Source of the DNA: Candidatus Thiodictyon syntrophicum
GTDB lineage: Bacteria > Pseudomonadota > Gammaproteobacteria > Chromatiales > Chromatiaceae
Direction: 5' to 3'
Length of the DNA stretch: 64,000 bases
NCBI RefSeq assembly: GCF_002813775.1
Contig: NZ_CP020370.1
Span: forward strand, 2,505,501-2,569,500
The notes under the pieces were generated by a model. That model saw only the letters and a list, made by a program, of their open reading frames with translations. It had not been told where the DNA came from and searched no databases. Each line of letters begins with the position of its first letter. Position 1 is the stretch's first letter. Both the position numbers and the translations under genes were made by a program. Positions 29,710-37,535 of this stretch are shown piece by piece.

Positions 29710-30641
29710 GGGACTACTTGGCCAGCCGCGGCGCTGGGCCGCGGGATCAGCCGCTGCGCGTCCATCACCATCCGCCCGTCGTGCCAATCCAGATGGTGCA
29801 GGGCGCGCCAGTCGCTGCTCGCCGCCGCGTTCGCCTGCCAGATGGGCCTTTCCCGAAACCGCTTCGGGGTCAGTTCCAGGACCTCGTTGAGCGCCAGGCC
29901 AAAGCCGTAGCGGGGCACCGAGACCTGGGCCGGGCGCAGCAGTCGGCCCGCCTGGTCGACGAAGACCCGGCCCGCGGGGCGCGCGCCGACATAGTCGCGC
30001 ACCAGTGGGTTGCCGGGATGAGGGGTCCAGCGGTCACTGAGCGGGGACTCGGCGTGGAAGGCGAAGAGTGAGTCGTTGATCCGCGCCCGGCCCTGGCGGG
30101 CACTGCACAAGAGCCACCAGCGGCCCTGGTGCTCGAACAGGGTGGCATCGGCCGCCTGGAGGCCGTCGAGCAGGGTGCCGGCCCGGGTCCAACCGAAGGG
30201 GAAATTGTGGCAGCGGTAGAGGTCGACCCGGCGTGCGGCGGCGGACTCGGGGACCATGTAGAGGTCGCCCTGAAAGCTGAACAGGAAGGGGTAGGAGAGG
30301 TGGCGGTCCTCGTCCAGGACCGGCACCGCCGGCCCCAGGGGGTTCAGGTCCGCCCCCAGTTCCAGGGCGCTGATCCGTCCGCGCCCGGTGTGGAAGGGGT
30401 ATTCCTCCATGAAGATGAAGCGCCGCCCGGCCTGCGACCAGGCGAAGGGGTCGGCCCAGAAGCAGTCCGCCGGGGGATAGAGCGGGGTCAGGCCTGCCGG
30501 GTCCGGGGTGCACCAGGCGTTGCGCTCACACTCGCCGGCGAGTAGAAACCACTGGGGCCAGTGGGTCCGCTCGTCGTGTTCATCGCGGCGCTTTTGCCAG
30601 GCGCGGGCGAGGCGCTGATGGAGGTGTCGCAGCGCCTTCAT
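29700..30641 (-). CDS. beta-propeller protein similar to the N-terminal domain of glucosamine inositolphosphorylceramide transferase
   Basis: This is a 313-residue protein whose core (about 55-290) repeats the propeller pattern of this domain family: FWADPFAWSQAGRRFIFMEE, RHLSYPFLFSFQGDLYMVPE, DATLFEHQGRWWLLCSAR and PLSDRWTPHPGNPLVRDYVG. It ends in GRLLRPAQVSVPRYGFGLAL. In bacteria such domains occur in surface-polysaccharide loci. No glycosyltransferase domain is attached here. It overlaps the GNAT gene by ATGA, so the two are co-translated; a joint role in glycan modification is inferred only. The C-terminus is made by a dispersed hairpin repeat. Confidence 0.7.
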   Translation of the reverse strand: MKALRHLHQRLARAWQKRRDEHDERTHWPQWFLLAGECERNAWCTPDPAGLTPLYPPADCFWADPFAWSQAGRRFIFMEEYPFHTGRGRISALELGADLNPLGPAVPVLDEDRHLSYPFLFSFQGDLYMVPESAAARRVDLYRCHNFPFGWTRAGTLLDGLQAADATLFEHQGRWWLLCSARQGRARINDSLFAFHAESPLSDRWTPHPGNPLVRDYVGARPAGRVFVDQAGRLLRPAQVSVPRYGFGLALNEVLELTPKRFRERPIWQANAAASSDWRALHHLDWHDGRMVMDAQRLIPRPSAAAGQVVPDG

Positions 30642-31711
30642 CCGCCGTCTCCGTCGCCTTGGGTAACATAGAGCCCGGCGCCGGCCGACGGGAGGGCGCG
30701 GATCAGCAGCGGCTGGGCCCGACCGGACTTGGTGAGCCGCGGGCCGAAGCCCATGGACCCCAGGCAGGCCGCGATCCCGTCCCCGCAGGCGAAGGTCTCC
30801 ACCCGCTCGGCCCGCTGCGCGCGCAGCCGGTACAAGGCCCCGCCGATCAGGGCGCGGAGCGCCGCGGGGTCCCTCGGCGCGGTCAACAGGTCCACGAGCT
30901 TGGCCCAGCGCCGCCGCCCCTTGTCATAGGTGAGCAGGACGCAATAGCCGCGCAGACGCTCCCTGTTGCCGACGGTGATGACCTGATAGTCGTTGAGCGG
31001 GTGGCGGCGATATCGCCAGTTCAGGGTCGCGGCATCGCGCCGACAGATCGCCGGGTACTGGCCCCGGACCTCCTCCCAGAGGCGATCGAAACGCCCGTCG
31101 AAGCCACCCTCCAGTACCTCCAGCGGCAGCCGCGGACGGGGGCCAAGGGGCAGTCCCAGGTCGGCCGCCGCGCCGAGCAGGCGGCCGAGCGGCACCCCTA
31201 GGGACCGTTGCAGGGTATGCCGCAGCGAGACCCGCCGGTGCATGGACCCGCTGCCCGCGGCGGCCGTAAAGCCGACCCGCTCCAGGATCGTCGTCATGGG
31301 GTCGGAAATGTGCTTGCCGAATTGGATCCGACTCGCGGCGGGGTGCTCGAACAGGGCCGCGGCAATCCCCCGCGAGAGGTCGGGTCCGGCGGTCGGGGCC
31401 TGGCGCCGGTGCTCCTTCAGCGCCTGGCGCGTCAGGCCCCAGTGCACCAGCACATCCACCAGCCAGCAAGCGTTCACCGGCTCCCCGCCGATATGCAGTC
31501 CGGCGGGAATGGTGCCCAAATTGCCGATGATCTCGCCGCGCCACGCAGCGACGATCCCCCGATAACCCGGGGTCGGCAGCCGCGGGTCCTGGTGCCACTG
31601 CCAATCCCACAGGCGCTCGGCGCGCGCCGCGGGCTCGGGCCCGAAGACCTCGGCGATGCGGGCGATGATCTGGGGGCGGTCAGCGTCGGTGGCGGGTCGG
31701 ATCTCGATCAT
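30638..31711 (-). CDS. GNAT-family N-acetyltransferase
   Basis: This is a 357-residue protein with a GNAT start (MIEIRPATDADRPQIIARIA), a typical beta-strand/helix (GIVAAWRGEIIGNLGTIPAG) and a PVNACWLVDVLVH strand. The second half resembles another GNAT unit (NDYQVITVGNRERLRGYCVL). That makes it a double-fold protein of the type seen in polysaccharide or cell-envelope loci. The acetyl-CoA loop is poorly conserved to the eye, so substrate and even activity are uncertain. Its stop overlaps the start of the propeller gene. The next gene upstream on the strand starts 38 bp away in lower-GC DNA. Confidence 0.75.
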   Translation of the reverse strand: MIEIRPATDADRPQIIARIAEVFGPEPAARAERLWDWQWHQDPRLPTPGYRGIVAAWRGEIIGNLGTIPAGLHIGGEPVNACWLVDVLVHWGLTRQALKEHRRQAPTAGPDLSRGIAAALFEHPAASRIQFGKHISDPMTTILERVGFTAAAGSGSMHRRVSLRHTLQRSLGVPLGRLLGAAADLGLPLGPRPRLPLEVLEGGFDGRFDRLWEEVRGQYPAICRRDAATLNWRYRRHPLNDYQVITVGNRERLRGYCVLLTYDKGRRRWAKLVDLLTAPRDPAALRALIGGALYRLRAQRAERVETFACGDGIAACLGSMGFGPRLTKSGRAQPLLIRALPSAGAGLYVTQGDGDGG

Positions 31712-31749
31712 TGCGGATTAAGGCAAGATGGAAGATTTCAATCGGTGTC

Positions 31750-32382
31750 TTAGTCTCTTGTTAACGAATGCGCGCGAACCTCCACCCTGCTTGAGGGCGC
31801 GAGAGGGAGAAATGGTGCGCCCAGCATATCCAGAAGCTTGATTACCAACTCACGGGTAGCAAGCGCATCGCCTAATGCGGTGTGCCGTGCGTGCGAGGCG
31901 ACAGCAATTCCAAAGTGCTCAAACGCGCCATCTGAACTTAGGGCAGACGACGGAATTCTACCTTGCAGGAATAGCAAGTATAACATGGTGTGCGTGTCTA
32001 ATGCGCGGCGGGATACCGCTTCCAATTCGTCTCTGCCCCCGAGAAAAGCCAATTTCCGCAGAAACGCTACGTCGAAGCCGATGTTGTGCCCGATGGGGGT
32101 TACGACCTCTCCATGGAATTCCTGCGCGAGATAACCTTCAATAGCAGCGCAGGCTGCTACGGGGGATACTGCCTGTGATTCCCATGTCTCAGCGAATTTT
32201 TGGAAGTTGGCTTGTGCAAACGGGTTCCATTGCGGGGCGGGCGGACGTACATAAACGACGAACGAACGCGTGGCATCGTTGAGTGGAACCAGCCCGACCG
32301 CAAGGACATCGTTACGAATTGGGTTGGCCCCCGTTGTTTCGATGTCAATGATCACCAGGCTTTGGGTCAGAAGAGTCGTCAT
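31750..32382 (-). CDS. DEDDh 3'-5' exonuclease
   Basis: This is a 210-residue DnaQ-fold exonuclease. Exo I is LVIIDIETTGANP (D13, E15), Exo II is PIGHNIGFDVAFLRKL (D104) and Exo III is HARHTALGDALATREL (H167, D172). All four carboxylates and the catalytic His are present. I start at MTTLLTQSLV; longer in-frame starts would run further into the preceding gene. It overlaps the 3' end of the membrane-protein gene by 38 bp, so the pair is coupled. Base composition is clearly lower in GC than the flanking dap and GNAT genes, which suggests acquisition. A role in DNA/RNA degradation linked to a membrane sensor is a guess. Confidence 0.88.
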   Translation of the reverse strand: MTTLLTQSLVIIDIETTGANPIRNDVLAVGLVPLNDATRSFVVYVRPPAPQWNPFAQANFQKFAETWESQAVSPVAACAAIEGYLAQEFHGEVVTPIGHNIGFDVAFLRKLAFLGGRDELEAVSRRALDTHTMLYLLFLQGRIPSSALSSDGAFEHFGIAVASHARHTALGDALATRELVIKLLDMLGAPFLPLAPSSRVEVRAHSLTRD

Positions 32383-33145
32383 GTTTTGGACCATAGATGA
32401 GTGAGTAGGCTTCGGTGATGATCGTGTTCCCGAACATTTCCCAGTGATACATATAGCTTCCGGAGAAGCCCCAAGCAATCAGCACTGAGCCGCCGAGAAG
32501 AAATATCAGAAGTAACCAATTGGGCTGGGAACCGTTTGCCCAAAACGTGATGAGCGCGCCAATCAGAGTGAGAACAGAAATCCAAAATAAAACCGCGCTG
32601 GCAGTTGCCACTGATCTGTGAAATGTATACTTATTCTGGTATGTTGCAACCAAGGATGACGCCAACTCCCGAGATAGGAAGCTCTTGACGACCGGGTAGA
32701 AATGACGCCACTCAAGGTCTACGCCGCTTGACGCGAATTCTTTACGTACTGCCTCAAAGAGCGGCCGAAGTCTCGGGTCGAACGAATGCAAGGGTTTGGG
32801 AATGCGAAGAACAAGTGTGAGCGCCACCCTCGTGGCCCAGTTGTCACCCCGTCCATGTACTGACGGCCCCGACCGTCCGATCCAGAGCAGAATGTGTCCA
32901 AGGAAATACCAGATGGCAATCAAAGGTATGGACACGCCTATTCCGCTGGCAAGGCTAAGCGCATCAAAAAGGTTTCGCAATCCAACTATTGTGAACTCAG
33001 GAAGTGTGTGAAAGCTCCACACCGGCGCTAAGGAGCCCAGCGCAATCCAGGAGAGCAGCAGAAACAAGCTCACAACGATTCCAGGTAATAATACCCCAAA
33101 TACTTCATAGCTCAGATTGGTTAGTCTTGCGAGCAGTTCGTTCAT
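32345..33145 (-). CDS. membrane protein of unknown family, paired with exonuclease
   Basis: This is a 266-residue protein with an N-terminal amphipathic start (MNELLARLTNLSYEVFGVLL). Two to three transmembrane segments follow (IVVSLFLLLSWIALGSL, SIPLIAIWYFLGHILLWIG), then a cytosolic middle of about 85 residues (95-180, with a LHSFDPRLRPLFEAVRKEF helix). Two closing transmembrane segments follow (VLFWISVLTLIGALITFW, LLLIFLLGGSVLIAWGF). I recognise no family. GC content in parts is near 45%, unlike the surroundings. The 38-bp overlap with the downstream exonuclease implies coordinated synthesis. The layout of membrane segments around a soluble core with a nuclease partner resembles membrane/effector pairs of defence modules. 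Confidence 0.8.
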   Translation of the reverse strand: MNELLARLTNLSYEVFGVLLPGIVVSLFLLLSWIALGSLAPVWSFHTLPEFTIVGLRNLFDALSLASGIGVSIPLIAIWYFLGHILLWIGRSGPSVHGRGDNWATRVALTLVLRIPKPLHSFDPRLRPLFEAVRKEFASSGVDLEWRHFYPVVKSFLSRELASSLVATYQNKYTFHRSVATASAVLFWISVLTLIGALITFWANGSQPNWLLLIFLLGGSVLIAWGFSGSYMYHWEMFGNTIITEAYSLIYGPKHDDSSDPKPGDH

Positions 33146-33191
33146 GGCTGCGGCCGCCCCTGGTTTGATTCGGTAAGGTATCGGTGTCGAG

Positions 33192-34319
33192 TCACCCCAA
33201 GAGCGACTTCAAAATGACTTCATATATCTTGGATAGATCTTCCAGGTCCGCCACCGCGACACACTCGTCCACTTGGTGAATGCTGGTGTTGAGCGGCCCG
33301 AACTCGACCACCTGGGCACCGGTCGGGGCGATGAAGCGTCCGTCGGAGGTGCCGCCGCTGGTCGAGGCCTCGGTGTCAATCCCCGTGATCGCGGTGATCG
33401 CCGCCCGGGTGGCGGCCACCAGTTCGCCCTCCGGGGTCAGGAAGGGGTGGCCGGAGAGGCGCCAGGTCAGGTCGTAGGCGAAGCCGCCGGTGTCCAGGAT
33501 GGCGCGCACCCGCTGCGCTATGACCTCCGGGGTCAGTTCGGTGGAGAAGCGCAGGTTGAACTGGGCGCTCAGGTGGCCGGCAATCACGTTGTCCGCGCCG
33601 GTGCCCATGGTCAGGTTGACGACTTGCAGGCTGGTCGGCGGGAACCGGGCGTTGCCCTGGTCCCAGACCTCTGTGCACAGGGCGGCCAGGGCCGGGGCGG
33701 CGGCGTGGAAGGGGTTGTCGGCCAACAGGGGATAGGCGACATGGCCCTGTTTGCCGTGCACCGTCAGGAGCCCGGTGAGGCTGCCGCGGCGCCCGACCTT
33801 GATCTGGTCGCCGAGGCGCTCCCGGCACGAGGGCTCGCCGACCAGGCACCAGTCGATGTGCTCGCCCCGGGACTCGAGGCGCTCCACCACCTTGACGGTG
33901 CCCTCGGTGGCCAGGCCCTCCTCATCGCTGGTGATGAGAAAGGCGATGGAGCCCCGATGGTCCGGGTGGGCCGCGACGAACCCCTCCACGGCGGTAACCA
34001 TGGCCGCGATGGAGCCCTTCATGTCCGCGGCACCGCGGCCGTACAGCAGCCCGTTGCGAACGTCCGGCTCAAAGGGTTCGCTCGCCCAGTCCGCGGCCGG
34101 TCCGGTCGGCACCACGTCGGTGTGGCCGGCGAAGCAGAACAGGGGGCTGGCCTGGCCGCGCCGCGCCCAGAGGTTGCTGACCGCGCCGAACGGCATGGGC
34201 TCGATCCGGAAGCCGAGGGCGGCCAGCCGGGCGGCCAGCAGGTCCTGACAGCCCGCGTCGGCGGGGGTAAGGGAGGGCCGGCGGATCAGTTCGCGGGCGA
34301 GTTCGAGGGTCGCAGACAT
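33192..34319 (-). CDS. dapE: succinyl-diaminopimelate desuccinylase
   Basis: DapE hydrolyses N-succinyl-LL-DAP to LL-DAP and succinate in lysine and peptidoglycan synthesis. The 375-residue M20 peptidase has the zinc-site segments [31 protein letters not shown] and ITSDEEG. The C-terminal motif [22 protein letters not shown] is followed by NTSIHQVDE. All expected metal ligands appear present. Its start abuts the end of the ArsC-like gene by one base, the same arrangement as the common yffB-dapE pair. With dapD and dapC upstream it completes three consecutive DAP steps. Confidence 0.97.
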   Translation of the reverse strand: MSATLELARELIRRPSLTPADAGCQDLLAARLAALGFRIEPMPFGAVSNLWARRGQASPLFCFAGHTDVVPTGPAADWASEPFEPDVRNGLLYGRGAADMKGSIAAMVTAVEGFVAAHPDHRGSIAFLITSDEEGLATEGTVKVVERLESRGEHIDWCLVGEPSCRERLGDQIKVGRRGSLTGLLTVHGKQGHVAYPLLADNPFHAAAPALAALCTEVWDQGNARFPPTSLQVVNLTMGTGADNVIAGHLSAQFNLRFSTELTPEVIAQRVRAILDTGGFAYDLTWRLSGHPFLTPEGELVAATRAAITAITGIDTEASTSGGTSDGRFIAPTGAQVVEFGPLNTSIHQVDECVAVADLEDLSKIYEVILKSLLG

Positions 34320-34663
34320 CAGCCGAGCAGCTCCGCGTAGGTGGACTCGGAGAACCCGAGCAGGCGTGCCGTGCCGGTGTCGAGCAGGGGACGGCGGATC
34401 ACGGCGGGATGCTCCAGCATAACGCGTATGGCCGCTTCCTGGTCGATGCCGTCGCGCACGGCCGGCGGCAGGGTGCGCCAGGTCGTACCCCGGCGGTTGA
34501 TGAGGGCCTCCCAGCCCAGTTCCGCGACCCAGGCGCGCAACCGGGCCTCGTCGAGTCCGTCGCGGCGATAGTCGTGGAAGCGGTAGGCGACACCATGGTC
34601 GCCCAGCCAGCGCCTGGCCTTCTTCATCGTGTCGCAGCTCGCGATGCCGTAAATGACCATCAT
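34319..34663 (-). CDS. ArsC-family (YffB/Spx-like) protein
   Basis: This is a 114-residue thioredoxin-fold protein of the ArsC/Spx/YffB family. It starts [20 protein letters not shown] with a single Cys (C10) and a Lys-rich helix. It includes [20 protein letters not shown] and ends in [20 protein letters not shown], close to E. coli YffB. The CX5R arsenate-reductase signature is absent, and YffB-type proteins are not shown to reduce arsenate. It sits between dapD and dapE, as yffB does next to dapE in many gammaproteobacteria. The first two codons are both ATG, and either could be the start. Confidence 0.88.
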   Translation of the reverse strand: MMVIYGIASCDTMKKARRWLGDHGVAYRFHDYRRDGLDEARLRAWVAELGWEALINRRGTTWRTLPPAVRDGIDQEAAIRVMLEHPAVIRRPLLDTGTARLLGFSESTYAELLG

Positions 34664-34734
34664 CCTATCCCACCTATCCCCAAGAACGGTTCACTGATAA
34701 GTTAAACAAGTGCATTAAGAGAATGCTCTTACGT

Positions 34735-34858
<124 letters not shown>

Positions 34859-34917
34859 GGTGCTTGTGTTTAACTTGTTCTTGACGCGTTACCTATCCCC
34901 TATCCCAGGCCGCCCGC

Positions 34918-35739
34918 TCAGATATCACGCAACAACTCATTGATCCCGACCTTGCCCCGGGTCTGCTCATCCACCTGCTTGATGATCACGGCGCAGTAGA
35001 GGCTGTGGCTGCCGTCCTTGGCCGGCAGGTTGCCGGGGACCACCACGGCGCCGGGCGGGACCCGTCCGTAGAGGATTTCGCCGGTCTGGCGGTTATAGAT
35101 CTTGGTGCTCTGGCCGATGAAGACGCCCATGGAGAGCACGGCCCCGGCGCCGACGATGACGCCCTCCACCACCTCGGAGCGGGCGCCGATGAAGCAGTTG
35201 TCTTCAATGATGGTAGGCGCGGCCTGGACCGGTTCCAGCACGCCGCCGATGCCCACCCCGCCCGAGAGGTGTACGTTCTTGCCGATCTGGGCGCAGGAAC
35301 CGACCGTCGCCCAGGTGTCGACCATGGTGCCGGAGTCCACATAGGCCCCGATGTTTACATAGGACGGCATCAGCACGCAGGAGGGGGCAATGTAGGCGCC
35401 GCGCCGGGCCGCGGCCGGCGGTACCACGCGCACCCCGGATTCGCGGAATTCCCGCGAGTTGGTGTCGGCGAACTTGGACGGGACCTTGTCGTAATAATTG
35501 GTAAAGCCGCCCTTCATGAAGCTGTTGTCCTCGATGCGGAAGGACAGGAGCACGGCCATCTTGATCCACTCGTTCACCACCCAGTCCCCGTCGCGCTTTT
35601 CCGCCACCCGCAGTTCACCGCGGTCCAGACGCTCGATCACCTCCATGACGGCGTCATGGACGTGGGTCTCGACATTGCGGGGGTTGATGTCGGCACGGCG
35701 CGCGAAGGCCTCGACGATGATGGCTTGGGTGTCGCTCAT
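34918..35739 (-). CDS. dapD: 2,3,4,5-tetrahydropyridine-2,6-dicarboxylate N-succinyltransferase
   Basis: DapD succinylates tetrahydrodipicolinate. The 273-residue protein matches the E. coli enzyme in length and has the N-terminal helical domain ([20 protein letters not shown]). The left-handed beta-helix follows: hexapeptides such as [39 protein letters not shown] and [20 protein letters not shown]. It ends NELLRDI. I start at MSDTQ; the 37-codon upstream extension is repeat-derived. GAGCCATCC upstream gives a GGATGGCTC-type leader but only a weak Shine-Dalgarno. Confidence 0.97.
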   Translation of the reverse strand: MSDTQAIIVEAFARRADINPRNVETHVHDAVMEVIERLDRGELRVAEKRDGDWVVNEWIKMAVLLSFRIEDNSFMKGGFTNYYDKVPSKFADTNSREFRESGVRVVPPAAARRGAYIAPSCVLMPSYVNIGAYVDSGTMVDTWATVGSCAQIGKNVHLSGGVGIGGVLEPVQAAPTIIEDNCFIGARSEVVEGVIVGAGAVLSMGVFIGQSTKIYNRQTGEILYGRVPPGAVVVPGNLPAKDGSHSLYCAVIIKQVDEQTRGKVGINELLRDI

Positions 35740-35789
35740 GGATGGCTCCGGTTGGATGTAGGTAAATGAACTGAAAGAAAGAAAATAAA

Positions 35790-35914
35790 GCCGCAAATGA
35801 ACGCAAACGAACGCAAATGAAGATATCGCTATTGTCACAATCACCGGCAAGGTGAGTCCCCGGCTAAGCGCAAGTCAATGAATCATCTGTGTTCATCTGT
35901 GTTCATCTGTGGAT
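35790..35914. repeat. GCAAATGAAC inverted repeat, copy c
   Basis: The left arm CCGCAAATGAACGCAAACGA (35790-35822) faces a variant right arm, three units of ATCTGTGTTC ending GGATAA (35883-35914). The gap is about 60 bp. It lies in the 191 bp between dapC and dapD. Confidence 0.8.
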
Positions 35915-35930
35915 AATTGCTCTTTCCAGG

Positions 35931-37127
35931 TTAAAGGCGCTCGACAAAGCCGCGGATGCGCCACGCCGCCTCGATGCACTCGTCGAGCGGCGGCACCAGG
36001 GCGAGGCGCACCCGGTCGGCGCCCGGGTTGTAGCCATCCACGGTGCGCGACAGGAAGCTCCCCGGCAGCAGGGTCACCGCCTCTTCGGCAAAGAGGCGGC
36101 GGACGAACTCGGTGTCCGGGATCGGCGTGTGCGGCCACAGATAGAAACCGGCGGGCGGGGCCGTGACCGGCAGCACCGGGTCCAGGATCCGGACCACCGC
36201 GGCGAACTTCTCACGATACAGGGTGCGGTTGGCGCGCACATGGGCCTCGTCCGACCAGGCGGCGGCGCTCGCGCTCTGGGTCGGCAGCGGCATGGCGCAG
36301 CCGTGATAGGTGCGATACTGAAAGAAGCGCTCGATCAGGTCCGCGTCCCCGGCGACGAATCCGGAGCGCAGGCCCGGCGCATTGGAGCGCTTGGACAGGC
36401 TGTGGAAGCAGATGCAGTGCTTAAATGCCTGGTTGCCCATGGCCGCGGCCGCCTGGAGCAGCCCCGGGGGCGGGGCGGACTCGTCCAGATAGAGCTCCGC
36501 GTAGCACTCGTCGGCGGCGATCACAAAGTCGTGGGTCTGCGCCAACTCGATCAGTCGGGTCAGGGTCGGAAGATCGAGCAGGGCCCCGCTCGGGTTGCCC
36601 GGCGAGCAGATATAGAGCAACTGGCAGCGCTCCCAGGTGGCCGCGTCCACCGCGGCGAAGTCCGGGATGAAGCCGTGCTCCGGCCGGCAGGGCAGGAAAT
36701 GCGGCTGGGCCCCGGCGAGCAGGGCCGCGCCCTCGTAGATCTGATAGAAGGGGTTCGGCATCAACACCAGCGGCGAGCGGCCAGGGTCCACCACCGCCTG
36801 GGCCAGCGCGAACAGGGCCTCGCGGGTCCCGTTGACCGGGAGTATGTGGCGCTCCGGGTCCAGGAGCCCCGCGGGCAGCGCGAAGCGTGCGGTCAGCCAG
36901 CGGGCAATGGTCTCGCGCAGCGCCGGCTGCCCACGGGTCGTCGGGTACACGCACAGACCGTGCAGGTGGGCGATCAGGGCCTCGGTGATCAGCGCCGGGG
37001 TCGGATGCCGCGGCTCACCGATATAGAGCGCGAGCGGCGTCCGGTCGGACGGCGGCGTGAGGCCGGCCTTGAGTTGACTGAGCTTCTCGAACGGGTAGGG
37101 CTGCAGCAGCCCGAGGGCAGGGTTCAT
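35931..37127 (-). CDS. dapC: succinyldiaminopimelate transaminase
   Basis: This is a 398-residue class I/II PLP aminotransferase of the DapC family, converting N-succinyl-2-amino-6-ketopimelate to N-succinyl-LL-DAP. The start MNPALGLLQPYPFEKLSQLK is characteristic. PLP contacts include NPFYQIYEGAALLAG, CSPGNPSGALL and the Schiff-base lysine K246 in FHSLSKRSNAPGLRSGF. The C-terminus carries RVRLALVPPLDECIEAA. Together with dapD and dapE it forms a three-enzyme set in pathway order. The genes are separated by repeats rather than tightly packed. Confidence 0.95.
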   Translation of the reverse strand: MNPALGLLQPYPFEKLSQLKAGLTPPSDRTPLALYIGEPRHPTPALITEALIAHLHGLCVYPTTRGQPALRETIARWLTARFALPAGLLDPERHILPVNGTREALFALAQAVVDPGRSPLVLMPNPFYQIYEGAALLAGAQPHFLPCRPEHGFIPDFAAVDAATWERCQLLYICSPGNPSGALLDLPTLTRLIELAQTHDFVIAADECYAELYLDESAPPPGLLQAAAAMGNQAFKHCICFHSLSKRSNAPGLRSGFVAGDADLIERFFQYRTYHGCAMPLPTQSASAAAWSDEAHVRANRTLYREKFAAVVRILDPVLPVTAPPAGFYLWPHTPIPDTEFVRRLFAEEAVTLLPGSFLSRTVDGYNPGADRVRLALVPPLDECIEAAWRIRGFVERL

Positions 37128-37535
37128 GGGGTCTCAAGTGCCTGCGGGTTCGCGCCGACGCGGCAACGGTGGGCGAAAGGCCGCTAGTATAGGCCAAGGC
37201 CCCGGGCCGCTCCACGCCGCGCTAGGGGAGGCGTCGCCTGCCAGCTAAGCTGCGACGCCCGCCGGAGCCGGGCACGCGATGCGTACCCTACAGCGACAGC
37301 GCCCGGACGTTCTCACGGACCGGGCGTCGTTGTCGTTGTCGTTGTCGTAATCGTGGTCGGATTATTCGATTACGACAACGACAACGACAACGACAACGTA
37401 CCCGCGATCTCGGTCACTACATCAGTTCTGATCGCACCCCGCGGCCGGTTGCCTGAGGACTCGCGCAATGGGTCCCCCTGCGGTGACAATGGCCCCCGCG
37501 TCGCCGCCCTTGTCGCCACCAGGTCCGCCCACCCC
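37128..37535. other. divergent dapC-recC intergenic region
   Basis: These 408 bp contain a hairpin (GCGTCGC...GCGACGC, about 37231-37258) and copy d of the hexamer-armed repeat. The recC frame is open through part of it, giving DYDNDNDNDN, but that stretch comes from the repeat, so I do not count it as coding. No clear promoter was found. Confidence 0.6.
37328..37399. repeat. hexamer-armed inverted repeat, copy d
   Basis: Three CGTTGT units plus CGTAATCG face CGATTA plus four ACGACA units across a short core (TGGTCGGATTATT). This is the most compact copy and would fold into a stem of about 26 bp. Confidence 0.85.
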
